DNA from: Candidatus Heimdallarchaeota archaeon
GTDB lineage: Archaea > Asgardarchaeota > Heimdallarchaeia > Heimdallarchaeales > Kariarchaeaceae
Direction of reading: 5' to 3'
Assembly (NCBI GenBank): GCA_021399405.1
Contig: JAAFKL010000303.1
Span: forward strand, 1-7,051
Length of the DNA stretch: 7,051 nucleotides
Made by a program: the position numbers and the translations under genes. The stretch's first letter is position 1, and each line of letters starts with the position of its first letter. Positions 1-6,731 of this stretch are shown piece by piece. The notes beneath the pieces were generated by a model. The model made no database searches. It saw only the letters and a program-made list of their open reading frames with translations, and was not told where the DNA came from.

Positions 1-502
1 AAAAGGTAAGGAGAAAATTCACAACTACTATCTGTTTTTCTGTATCCTCAAACCACCTGAAGTGAGTGATCCTGTGGATATGGTGTTAGTATTTCGACGC
101 TTAAGCTGGGATTATCGTAACCGCTGGGGAATTGAGACCGGATATCGAGTGCTCAAGACTATCTGGGCACATACAACTTCCAAAGAATATAGCTTGAGAA
201 CCTGGTTGATGTGGAATGCGGTGGTATTATACAACATCTGGGTGTTGGAAAGTATTGATTTACATCAACAAAAAGGTATTCCTCAGAGTTATGTGTGTTG
301 TGAGGGCAATAGCATTACTAAACCCAGGGTGAAGAAAATCCCAAGAGAACCACATGAACGTCCTCGACGTCCGTGGGCACCTCGTTCAATACAAAAGCTA
401 TATCATTTTTTGGGAGTGGTTAAAGTAATAGTGATTCGCTCTCTTCAGGATTTAATACGGGTACCCCAAGATGACAATTTTGAATTATTGGAAACTTATT
501 GA
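1..502 (+). mobile_element. Right-hand part of an IS4-type insertion sequence (partial)
   Basis: Inferred from the transposase C-terminus. The left end is outside the window. The right end should lie somewhere between the stop at 502 and the promoter near 700, but I could not identify a terminal inverted repeat or target duplication because the other end is missing. The right boundary given is therefore a minimum. Confidence 0.6.
2..502 (+). CDS. IS4-like DDE transposase, C-terminal part (enters from left edge)
   Basis: The reading frame is open from the first bases of the window, so the N-terminus lies outside. A GTG at 62 is only an internal codon, because in-frame coding (ending ...ILKPPE) precedes it. 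The visible 166 residues include WDYRNRWGIETGYRVLK, a perfect match to the IS4-family signature Y-x2-R-x3-E-x6-K (Y38, R41, E45, K52 counted from base 2). The glutamate (codon 134-136) is the third acidic residue of the DDE catalytic triad that performs cut-and-paste transposition on DNA. The two aspartates must lie upstream, outside the window. The last 60 residues are basic (PREPHERPRRPW) and probably contact DNA. The region is richer in G+C than the genes to its right (25 and 28 GC per 60 bases in the rows starting at 61 and 361, against 13 in the row at 4081), which suits an acquired element. I see no frameshift or stop in the visible part, so it may be intact. The exact IS subgroup cannot be told. 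Confidence 0.88.
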   Translation, partial: KGKEKIHNYYLFFCILKPPEVSDPVDMVLVFRRLSWDYRNRWGIETGYRVLKTIWAHTTSKEYSLRTWLMWNAVVLYNIWVLESIDLHQQKGIPQSYVCCEGNSITKPRVKKIPREPHERPRRPWAPRSIQKLYHFLGVVKVIVIRSLQDLIRVPQDDNFELLETY

Positions 503-699
503 GAGAAAATTAAATGAAATAATATTTTGTCAGAGAAATCAGCGTAAGCTAGTTTTGTAGATGGCTTGAAAGGGATTTGCACCGAGATTTTTGTCAATTT
601 CCGAATATTCAATTTACTTTTAATCAAATGAAGGCTAGAAAAATTAAGTATTTGCTAGAGACATAGACTGGATCGATCGTTTGTGAAAAATATTTTTCT
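503..699. other. Non-coding spacer holding the presumed IS end
   Basis: Between the transposase stop and the next promoter I find no coding frame of useful length and no RNA gene. The segment becomes AT-rich towards its right side. It probably contains the right terminal repeat of the insertion sequence and the native upstream region of the next gene. A short palindrome (GATCGATC, 671-678) is present but could be chance. Confidence 0.4.
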
Positions 700-707
700 T
701 TTATAAG
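700..707 (+). promoter_or_regulatory. TATA-like box of the cis-prenyltransferase gene
   Basis: TTTATAAG lies 21 bases before the ATG at 728, preceded by an A-rich stretch. In archaea the TATA element usually sits about 23-30 bases before the transcription start, so the start would fall at or a few bases past the ATG. A leaderless transcript is the simplest reading. No Shine-Dalgarno motif precedes the ATG (TTTCTTTCC). Confidence 0.5.
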
Positions 708-727
708 AATCATAACTATTTCTTTCC

Positions 728-1627
728 ATGGCTTTACAGCACGATACAGAAACAGACCAACAGGATGTAACTCAAAGTCATGATTTTGAATTTATAACAT
801 CTATGCTACCTCTGCTGGAAGATCTTGATCTCACTGTGGATGATCTCAAGTATTTCGAAGAATTATCACCCTACCTGATCCTTGATGGTCACCGAACAGG
901 AGTTAAAGACGAAAATGCCTCGAAAGCACATGGATATATTGAAGGAGCAAAATTCTCACTTAAATTTGCAGCAGTACTCAAAAAACTAGGAGGGGGCAAA
1001 GTAACATTTCTTATACATACATTGAGAAATTACAAAACTATGGATAGGATGGATGCAATATTTGATGCAATCTTAGAGGTGGGAAAGGAATTTGTTACTA
1101 GGGCTTATGAAAAGAATATCAGACTGAAATACTACGGTCATGAGGTACATGATGAATATGCCATGGCAAAAATAATCAATCAAGCAGAGAAATTCACAAA
1201 GAATTGTTATGGTTTTGAGTTAAATTATCTTACCAATTACTCAGAACAGTGGGGAGTTGATAATCAATCTGAATTAGATCCACTCCCAGAGATAAATGTG
1301 ATTGGCCGTTTTACCAAGGGACACTATTCAGGTGCTAATATCCCTGGACATACCAATGCAGCAAATTTTGTTTATATCCAGCAAGCATCAATTGCAGAGA
1401 ATTGGACAACGCAAGAGATGATTATTTTGGCATTATCATTATTGAAATCGCACCTTGTTCTGAAAGGATATGTGGGTGGAAAATCATATGTCGGTCCGGA
1501 AAAGGAGATGATTAAAAATGCTAGAGAACAAGATCTGTGGGAAGATAATTATCTAGTTGGTACAGAAAACCCAAGAAAACGAATTGTTAGTTTCAGTCCA
1601 ATGGGACCTATAGATATTAAATTTTAA
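728..1627 (+). CDS. Divergent cis-prenyltransferase homologue (UppS/DHDDS superfamily)
   Basis: A protein of 299 residues, slightly longer than the usual ~250 because of an acidic N-terminal extension (about 1-45). By eye it follows the cis-prenyltransferase fold in order. LILDGHR (50-56) matches the active-site IIMDGNxR, with D53 as the catalytic Mg-binding aspartate. HGYIEGAKFS (68-77) matches FGHKAGAKS. KVTFLIHTLRNY (91-102) matches LTLYAFSSENW. NIRLKYYGHEV (130-140) matches NVRIRVIGD. FELNYLTNY (163-171) matches LTLNIALNYGG. INVIGR (189-194) matches DLLIRTGGE, and NFVYIQQASIAE (213-224) matches NFLLWQIAYAE. These enzymes condense isopentenyl diphosphate onto an allylic diphosphate to make long polyprenyl diphosphates, the carrier lipids of glycosylation, at the membrane surface. 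Several substrate-binding positions seem altered: N28, R30, H43, R200 and S202 (E. coli numbering) become H, T, Y, N and A, and about 10 residues are inserted after R194. Activity or substrate may therefore differ. The ATG fits the upstream TATA box. I am fairly sure of the superfamily and unsure of the reaction. Confidence 0.72.
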   Translation: MALQHDTETDQQDVTQSHDFEFITSMLPLLEDLDLTVDDLKYFEELSPYLILDGHRTGVKDENASKAHGYIEGAKFSLKFAAVLKKLGGGKVTFLIHTLRNYKTMDRMDAIFDAILEVGKEFVTRAYEKNIRLKYYGHEVHDEYAMAKIINQAEKFTKNCYGFELNYLTNYSEQWGVDNQSELDPLPEINVIGRFTKGHYSGANIPGHTNAANFVYIQQASIAENWTTQEMIILALSLLKSHLVLKGYVGGKSYVGPEKEMIKNAREQDLWEDNYLVGTENPRKRIVSFSPMGPIDIKF

Positions 1628-1640
1628 TTATATTCCGTAC

Positions 1641-1648
1641 TTATATAG
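1641..1648 (+). promoter_or_regulatory. TATA-like box of the short downstream gene
   Basis: TTATATAG begins 13 bases after the stop of the preceding gene. It is 23-30 bases upstream of the ATG at 1671 but only 14-21 bases upstream of the alternative ATG at 1662. The spacing favours 1671 as a leaderless start and suggests that this gene can be transcribed independently of the upstream gene. Confidence 0.45.
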
Positions 1649-1670
1649 ATTTCACATCACAATGCTATCA

Positions 1671-2039
1671 ATGATTTCTAATTCAACATCATACGTAGAA
1701 AATCAAATACATCATGTAATCCATAATAAACTTCCCTCCATGAGATTTGGGCCGATGGAAAGACTCTTGGAATACAATATAAAAAATCTCAAATCAAGTG
1801 AGATAAGATATCATAAGAATAAATTTCTCCAACTAGCAGAATTCGCAAGAATATCAAAAGTCCAGATCCAATTCAAAGGTTTGACTGAACTTCAAGGTAA
1901 ATATGCTCCTCATAACTGTTGTACCTGGTTCTCAGGACACAATTATCATCCAGAATGTGATCTGGTACAACTCTTATCTGCTATACAATCGCAATCAGAA
2001 AGCTCCCCAAGGAAATATAACATCAAATTGGTCTATTAA
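1671..2039 (+). CDS. Short protein, possible truncated cis-prenyltransferase-like paralogue
   Basis: A protein of 122 residues from ATG 1671, or 125 from ATG 1662. I prefer 1671 because of the promoter spacing. I recognise no certain family, but residues 35-105 can be laid by eye on the centre of archaeal cis-prenyltransferases. YNIKNLKSSE resembles YAFSTENFxRSEEE. KFLQLAEFARISKVQIQFKGL resembles the archaeal form KFLELAEDxRIHKxKVRVRVIGxL. DLVQLLSAI (97-105) resembles the EIVDAIRKI helix. The N-terminal YVENQIHHVIHNKLP (8-22) resembles the leader that precedes the active-site strand in archaeal members. The DGNxR active-site segment and the RxxGExRxSNF segment are missing, so it should not be catalytic alone. 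A cluster of H81, C83, C84, H90, H93 and C96 could bind metal but has no standard spacing. It follows the cis-prenyltransferase homologue by 43 bases on the same strand, which fits a partner subunit or a decaying duplicate. The alternative is an unrelated small orphan. Confidence 0.55.
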   Translation: MISNSTSYVENQIHHVIHNKLPSMRFGPMERLLEYNIKNLKSSEIRYHKNKFLQLAEFARISKVQIQFKGLTELQGKYAPHNCCTWFSGHNYHPECDLVQLLSAIQSQSESSPRKYNIKLVY

Positions 2040-2100
2040 TATCCATGAATTAAGTTTATAGGATTGAGGTTTAATTGATGTGTTAATTTTATTCTGGTAT
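2040..2100. other. Convergent intergenic gap
   Basis: Sixty-one bases separate the 3' ends of two convergent genes. The gap is AT-rich and has short T runs on the plus strand (for example around 2086-2091), as often seen where archaeal transcription stops, but I find no convincing hairpin. Confidence 0.3.
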
Positions 2101-3099
2101 TTACTCGCTCGTTGTGTATACTGAAATATCTTTCAATAGTTCATCAAATTTACCATTATCAGAATCAGTAGAATTCTTGGAATAAATTGATAAAATGTAG
2201 GATAACAAGACCAACGATGATCTCATGATCGCAGCTCGGTCTAGCATAAGTGAATTTCGTGTAAATTCTTCACTTACATAGAAAAATATTCTGCCTTCAT
2301 CAAACTTTCCTAACTTTGAGGTTTTTGAATTAGGTATCAAAGATACATAAATTCCACTATATCCAAGTAAATTGCTAAAATTTAATTGTTTCAGTCGATT
2401 CTGTAATCGCGAGCTAGAGTTGAATATCTCTTCCGATATTAATTCCAAATAGGGGAATAATTTGTCAGAATTGGTATGTTGAAGGTCAATTTGATCTCCT
2501 ATCAATTCCATGATATCTGATCCCAAATTAAATGAAAACAAATACGAGTGCATAGCAAAATTTGGTAAAATAATCTGGTTTGAGTATATAGGTTTGTTAT
2601 TTATTATTGCAAGTGGATAAAATTGGATTGAATGCTCGAGGATTTCTAGAATGAGGGTGAGTTGCTCGTAATTACAATCAAAGAGTATGGAATTACTATT
2701 AATTGATATTAGACATTTATTTTGTAATTTACTTTTTTCTATGATTAGATTCTGTATACCCTCTGGAGTTCGATATAATCTTCTATCCAGATAATCTTGA
2801 GAACGAGGAAATGATTCTTGAAATCCATCAACTTTCTGTTGAATTTTAGGAGATTTATCATCCGGTAAAAGTTTTTTGTGCACTTCATCAATTCTGATTT
2901 CAAGAAATGAGCCTTTTAATAATGAATCATGAGAATTATCAACAATAAACTCTGGATCATGGAATATGTTTCGATATTTTTCTGTGATATATTCAGAGTC
3001 AAACTCGGATAGTTGTGGATTATTAGTAATTCCCCATGAGAATTCCCATACAACACTATCAAGAGTGTATGATTTAATGAGATCTCTCACATATGGCAT
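2101..3099 (-). CDS. Orphan protein of 332 residues, function unknown
   Basis: Starts MPYVRDLIKS at the ATG 3099-3097 and ends with TAA. I do not recognise a family. It has no signal peptide or clear membrane segment and looks soluble and cytoplasmic. Residues 1-50 are aromatic-rich (VVWEFSWG, 16-23). A charged stretch follows (75-125, with DRRLYRTPEG). Residues 128-160 alternate like a strand followed by a helix (ISINSNSILFD, then EQLTLILEILEH). Residues 175-200 and 240-256 look like beta strands (FSNLLGYSGIYVSLIP), and 265-305 end in a hydrophobic helix (RSSLVLLSYILSIYS). This reads as a mixed alpha/beta fold. The gene is divergent from the 553-residue orphan across 186 bases and convergent with the short gene to its left, so it is probably a single-gene transcript. 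A possible weak resemblance of residues 201-232 to part of the LRR protein on the right is noted in the findings. Confident that it is a real gene from its length and promoter; no function can be offered. Confidence 0.8.
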   Translation of the reverse strand: MPYVRDLIKSYTLDSVVWEFSWGITNNPQLSEFDSEYITEKYRNIFHDPEFIVDNSHDSLLKGSFLEIRIDEVHKKLLPDDKSPKIQQKVDGFQESFPRSQDYLDRRLYRTPEGIQNLIIEKSKLQNKCLISINSNSILFDCNYEQLTLILEILEHSIQFYPLAIINNKPIYSNQIILPNFAMHSYLFSFNLGSDIMELIGDQIDLQHTNSDKLFPYLELISEEIFNSSSRLQNRLKQLNFSNLLGYSGIYVSLIPNSKTSKLGKFDEGRIFFYVSEEFTRNSLMLDRAAIMRSSLVLLSYILSIYSKNSTDSDNGKFDELLKDISVYTTSE

Positions 3100-3127
3100 T
3101 TACAAAATTAGATCAGCTTCAGATGTC

Positions 3128-3135
3128 TTAAAATA
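3128..3135 (-). promoter_or_regulatory. TATA-like box of the 332-residue orphan gene
   Basis: On the minus strand TATTTTAA lies 29-36 bases before the ATG at 3099. This places the expected transcription start within about five or six bases of the start codon. No Shine-Dalgarno motif is visible. Confidence 0.4.
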
Positions 3136-3250
3136 TTGGATTTTAATTTGTTTTTTTATTCTAATCTTTAATTTCCTGTATACGGATGCATACACGAACC
3201 CCAATTAAATTCTTCATTAAATACAAATTGACAGGTTAAACTCACAGTTA

Positions 3251-3258
3251 TTTAAATA
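3251..3258 (+). promoter_or_regulatory. TATA-like box of the 553-residue orphan gene
   Basis: TTTAAATA lies 28-35 bases before the ATG at 3286, placing the transcription start about five bases before it. With the minus-strand box near 3131 it makes a divergent promoter region about 120 bases apart, in which a shared regulator could act. I could not identify an operator. Confidence 0.5.
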
Positions 3259-3285
3259 AGTCATTTTATTTTATTTGTATAGGCC

Positions 3286-4947
3286 ATGGACAACAATCCC
3301 ACGTCACGCGAATCCAAACAGGTAGATGACATTAGTATCTGGCTTCAAAACAGGGAACCAGTATTCCGTGGAATGTATTTTTATGATGATCCCAATATTA
3401 ATATTACTAAAGATCTGAATTATGGATTTCAAGAGTTTGCCAGTAAAGTATGGATGGAATCTTATGGCGTTTTTGAGGCAGATATTCGGACAGTAATAGA
3501 TTATATTTCTACTTTATGTAAAAATAATCAGATTGAATTGAAAGAAAATAAGAATTATAACCTTCATCTTGATCTCCTTGTTGATCTACAAGCATTGAGC
3601 AATCATCAACTGCTCAAATTAAAAAAATTGAATCTAAAAGAAATTGAAGAATTATCACATGACTATAGACTAAGGATGACGTTTGGAGAAATGGTATCCT
3701 ACATAAAAAATCGAAATATTGTTTACTTGGTCTTCATCACATTATTACAATATTCCATCAGTGTGGATGAAGAGTACAAATACTTAGTTCTAGTCCTAAG
3801 CTTCCTCATTTTACTAAACAAAAGTGATGATTTAACTTCTATGGATAGAAGCTACCAAGTCTTAGATATTTCAGTTTATGAGTTATCAAAAATGCTTAGT
3901 TTAAACAACCAAAGACGATTTGAACACTTGGTAGTTTACGGTTCACAAATTCATGATCAGAAGGGTATAGACAATGTAATAATACAACTGTTACCAATTC
4001 TACTATCGGGTTTCAGAAACAATAATTTGGAAGATTTGATCGGTTTTATGGATCATTTGGTACTACAATTATTTTCAAGTTTATCTAATAAACAAATAAT
4101 TAATATGGGTTTACAGCAGATCAACGTTAAAATTAATATGGAATCAGTTGATTTGAAACGAACCTCACCAGAAATATTCAGTGGTTCAATTCCAAATCAA
4201 GAAGTATTGCAGAATCTAGTAACTACAAAAGCCAACAGTGATAGATTTAAGTCTGAATATTCTCGCAGTCAAATCTCGAAACATCAAATTAACACTCTTT
4301 TATCACAAAAAAACACATGTTTACTTGAATGGCTAAGTAGCAATTGTGATGATTATCTTATCATGTATCACATACATGAAAAACTTAATTCTGGTGATTT
4401 GATAGAATGTAATTTAGGTATACAAATGTCAATAGTGGACTTATACAGGATATCTCCTATGGTTGGAGAAAATCAGATATCAATTGAACTTGAAGTTCAC
4501 CGATTAATTAATGCTAATTCGAATTTATTATTTCAATCTCGTCCGGGTTATGTTAACGAAAAATTTTCACCCAAAATCGGGCTATCACCTGTTAGAATTC
4601 ATCCTTCAATAATTATTGACGATAAAACAAATATTTTCACAAAGAATGATCGTCTAAATTTGAATGTTTATCAATCCCGAGAACCGATTTTCGAAATAAT
4701 TAGATCACCGAATCAAAAACAAGAAATCAAACTTTCACTTGCAGAAAATTTAGCCTTGCTGGAACAATTAATTGAATCTGATATAATAAAGAAATATCAA
4801 ATTGATAATTTTCAGAATAAGATAGTTATATTCCTAGTCCTTGACTTTATTCAGCAACAGAATTTATTAGAAAATAGAGTAGACATATCAGAAAAACTTA
4901 CATCATTATTTCAGACTCAAGATTTACTTACAGTATTATTGATATAA
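3286..4947 (+). CDS. Orphan protein of 553 residues, function unknown
   Basis: Starts at ATG 3286 (GGCCATGG context) close behind a TATA box and ends with TAA. I recognise no family. The protein is rich in Leu, Ile, Asn and Ser and mostly helical in appearance. Residues 92-125 are a leucine-rich amphipathic region (LHLDLLVDLQAL, LLKLKKLNLKEIEEL). Residues 144-156 and 165-177 are hydrophobic (IVYLVFITLLQY; YLVLVLSFLILL) but interrupted by DEE and short, so they look like buried helices rather than membrane spans. Helices continue at 230-266, with a more polar region at 290-340. Residues 395-480 look strand-rich, and the end (485-553) is helical again. A small motif occurs twice: QNREPVF at 21-27 and QSREPIF at 463-469. 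No catalytic motif (Walker, HEXXH, DDE and so on) is evident. The gene stands between a divergent and a convergent neighbour and so is probably transcribed alone. It is surely a real gene because of its long uninterrupted frame and promoter, but its function is unknown. Confidence 0.8.
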   Translation: MDNNPTSRESKQVDDISIWLQNREPVFRGMYFYDDPNINITKDLNYGFQEFASKVWMESYGVFEADIRTVIDYISTLCKNNQIELKENKNYNLHLDLLVDLQALSNHQLLKLKKLNLKEIEELSHDYRLRMTFGEMVSYIKNRNIVYLVFITLLQYSISVDEEYKYLVLVLSFLILLNKSDDLTSMDRSYQVLDISVYELSKMLSLNNQRRFEHLVVYGSQIHDQKGIDNVIIQLLPILLSGFRNNNLEDLIGFMDHLVLQLFSSLSNKQIINMGLQQINVKINMESVDLKRTSPEIFSGSIPNQEVLQNLVTTKANSDRFKSEYSRSQISKHQINTLLSQKNTCLLEWLSSNCDDYLIMYHIHEKLNSGDLIECNLGIQMSIVDLYRISPMVGENQISIELEVHRLINANSNLLFQSRPGYVNEKFSPKIGLSPVRIHPSIIIDDKTNIFTKNDRLNLNVYQSREPIFEIIRSPNQKQEIKLSLAENLALLEQLIESDIIKKYQIDNFQNKIVIFLVLDFIQQQNLLENRVDISEKLTSLFQTQDLLTVLLI

Positions 4948-5044
4948 TTTTGTTAGATGACCTCTAAATATAATTGGTTTTGGTTGGGCATTGCCATCTT
5001 AATTATCATCTATAATAATAATCAAAGCGACTAATAATTCTTTT
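4948..5044. other. Convergent intergenic gap
   Basis: Ninety-seven AT-rich bases between convergent 3' ends. A short near-palindrome GGCATTGCC (4988-4996) is present, but its loop would be too short to fold. No coding or RNA feature is seen. Confidence 0.3.
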
Positions 5045-5055
5045 TCATTTTTTCA
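5039..5055 (+). terminator. T-rich tract, possible archaeal terminator for the 553-residue gene
   Basis: The plus strand reads TTCTTTTTCATTTTTTC here, two T runs about 95 bases past the stop codon at 4947 and overlapping the end of the convergent gene. Archaeal RNA polymerase terminates at such oligo-T tracts without a strong hairpin. The distance and the coding overlap make this a weak call. Confidence 0.25.
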
Positions 5056-6697
5056 AAATTTTGTCAAGTAATAACTTCTTGTGAGCCTCTCTAACATTAT
5101 TGGTATTGTTTAACACACTCATTATGTCATCAGGCCAATTTCTTTCTACTGAAGCATTAACAACTATTTCAGATATTCGTGGACTGCTAAAACATCCAGG
5201 TTCAATATATGAAATTGGATTATCCTCAAGTATCAATTTACTCAGATTAAGAGCTCCATTGAACATAGACTTTGATAATTTTCTAATATCACAATTTCTC
5301 AAGGATAATTCTTCTATACTTTTTAATTTACCGAATTCAATTTTAGTTATATCGAATTCACTAATGCTGCGATTGTTATCAAGCTTTAAGAATTTCAAAT
5401 ATTCCAATTTACTGAGAATATCCATATCCGGTTGTTTGATTAATCTAATGTTACTCAAATCTAACATTCGAATATGGAATTTTTCAGGATTGAGTAAATA
5501 ATATCTAGACTTGAGGTTTGGCTTTCCAGATTTTTTAAATCTTACATAATCATCATTTTTTGAAATATCCTTTGTAGTATTGAAATCAAGAAAATGATCA
5601 TAACGAGTCCAATCTGTTAGTAATTGTTCAATTGGGATAAAACCATCACTGATCGAAATAATGTAATGTAACACATCAAGGTCAGATTTGATGCTTCTCA
5701 ATTTTTTGCTTGATTGTAACATAAGATTTGTTGCAATGTTAATTAAATTCTCATAGTCATTTCTATCAATTATAGGTAAAATTACAAAAGAATCAGTAAA
5801 TAAGCTTAATATATCCTTCGAGGTGTTATTACTCAAGCTCAGACTCTTCGCACGATCAATAACGGTTGTGAAAATTTTATGTAGAAATGGGAGAATGCTT
5901 GCTGAGATTGATTGAAGTATAGTTTGATCTGAGCACAAAATATCAAAATCATAATTTGTTTGAGCAGCATATATTTTTGGTGGACCAATTGTGATATCGC
6001 ATAAGGGTTGAAATTCCTTTTTAACGTATATTTTTATATGACCTTTGAAAAATGAAGCATTGATTTTATCAACATTAAGCCCCTTAACTTGATCTCTGGT
6101 TAATAAATCCTTCAAAGATATTATTCGATCGAATTCAACATGATTTTCAAAAAACTCATATAATTTTGTAAACCAGGTGTGTTTGTAAATTATTACCAAA
6201 TTTGTTAGAACTAACTTAATCTTAGGAAAGGAGTTAGGATCTTGTTGGTGCCATCGTTTGAGCAATAATTGAAGCTTCCAAGCAAGATCAGGAGGAAGTC
6301 CTTCAACAAATAAACGACCACGATTCGTTTTACGTTCCTCAGTGTCTCCTCTCATAAGGTAAACCGGGGAATCCAATTCTTCAACTATTTGTAAGATGGG
6401 TTTCAATTCAAGTAGGGGTTTAATTTTGCTTGAAAAGGTTCGATGTTTTTTTGGATCAAATCCAGTCTCTCTTTGGCTTAAGGCATGTATTATTGCATTT
6501 TCATACATTTCCATCATATCTTCTGTGATGGATTTTGGTAGTCTCAGATCAATCGAGGTCGATTGCACATAAATCCCAGTTGATCTATTTGAAATTTGAA
6601 AATCAGCAAACAAGACATTATCTTCACTATTCTGTGTTAAATTGACATCAGATCCAATCTTATTAACTTCAGAATCTGTTTTGCCAGTTTTTGTCAT
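5045..6697 (-). CDS. Leucine-rich-repeat protein with large unrecognised N-terminal region
   Basis: A protein of 550 residues from ATG 6697 (MTKTGKTDSE). The frame is open further, to a TTG at 6742, but that codon lies upstream of the only TATA box (6732-6739). A weak AAGGT sits 12 bases before the ATG, so I choose 6697. Residues 1-28 are polar and probably disordered. Residues 30-400 form a mixed alpha/beta region I cannot assign (for example RGRLFVEGLPPDLAWKLQLL, 126-145). Residues 409-507 carry about four leucine-rich repeats of 23-27 residues: IRMLDLSNIRLI, LKFLKLDNNRSI, IEELSLRNCDI and LSKLILEDNPI, each matching LxxLxLxxNxI. A fifth, degenerate unit (ISEIVVNASVERNWP) acts as a cap, followed by a basic tail ending KILKK. 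Such repeats form a curved protein-binding surface. There is no signal peptide or transmembrane segment, so it is probably intracellular. It is transcribed alone, convergent with the 553-residue orphan. The LRR assignment is firm; the partner and the role of the N-terminal part are unknown. Confidence 0.82.
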   Translation of the reverse strand: MTKTGKTDSEVNKIGSDVNLTQNSEDNVLFADFQISNRSTGIYVQSTSIDLRLPKSITEDMMEMYENAIIHALSQRETGFDPKKHRTFSSKIKPLLELKPILQIVEELDSPVYLMRGDTEERKTNRGRLFVEGLPPDLAWKLQLLLKRWHQQDPNSFPKIKLVLTNLVIIYKHTWFTKLYEFFENHVEFDRIISLKDLLTRDQVKGLNVDKINASFFKGHIKIYVKKEFQPLCDITIGPPKIYAAQTNYDFDILCSDQTILQSISASILPFLHKIFTTVIDRAKSLSLSNNTSKDILSLFTDSFVILPIIDRNDYENLINIATNLMLQSSKKLRSIKSDLDVLHYIISISDGFIPIEQLLTDWTRYDHFLDFNTTKDISKNDDYVRFKKSGKPNLKSRYYLLNPEKFHIRMLDLSNIRLIKQPDMDILSKLEYLKFLKLDNNRSISEFDITKIEFGKLKSIEELSLRNCDIRKLSKSMFNGALNLSKLILEDNPISYIEPGCFSSPRISEIVVNASVERNWPDDIMSVLNNTNNVREAHKKLLLDKILKK

Positions 6698-6731
6698 TTT
6701 TCTCGACCTTGTAATAATAACTGATTGGATC

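Noticed and set aside
62..502. Transposase start at GTG 62
   Set aside because: The same frame is open and protein-like to the left edge, so GTG 62 is internal and the gene is partial.
2966..3208. Plus-strand open frame of 80 codons
   Set aside because: Mostly antisense to the N-terminal part of the 332-residue gene, then crosses the divergent promoter region. No promoter, and the translation looks like random AT-rich sequence.
3718..3816. Two transmembrane helices in the 553-residue orphan (residues 144-177)
   Set aside because: The hydrophobic runs are only about 12-13 residues long and are separated by charged residues, and the rest of the protein looks soluble.
5100..5501. Plus-strand open frame of 133 codons
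   Set aside because: Exactly antisense to the leucine-rich-repeat region. Its leucine and serine richness is the mirror of the repeats, and no promoter is seen.
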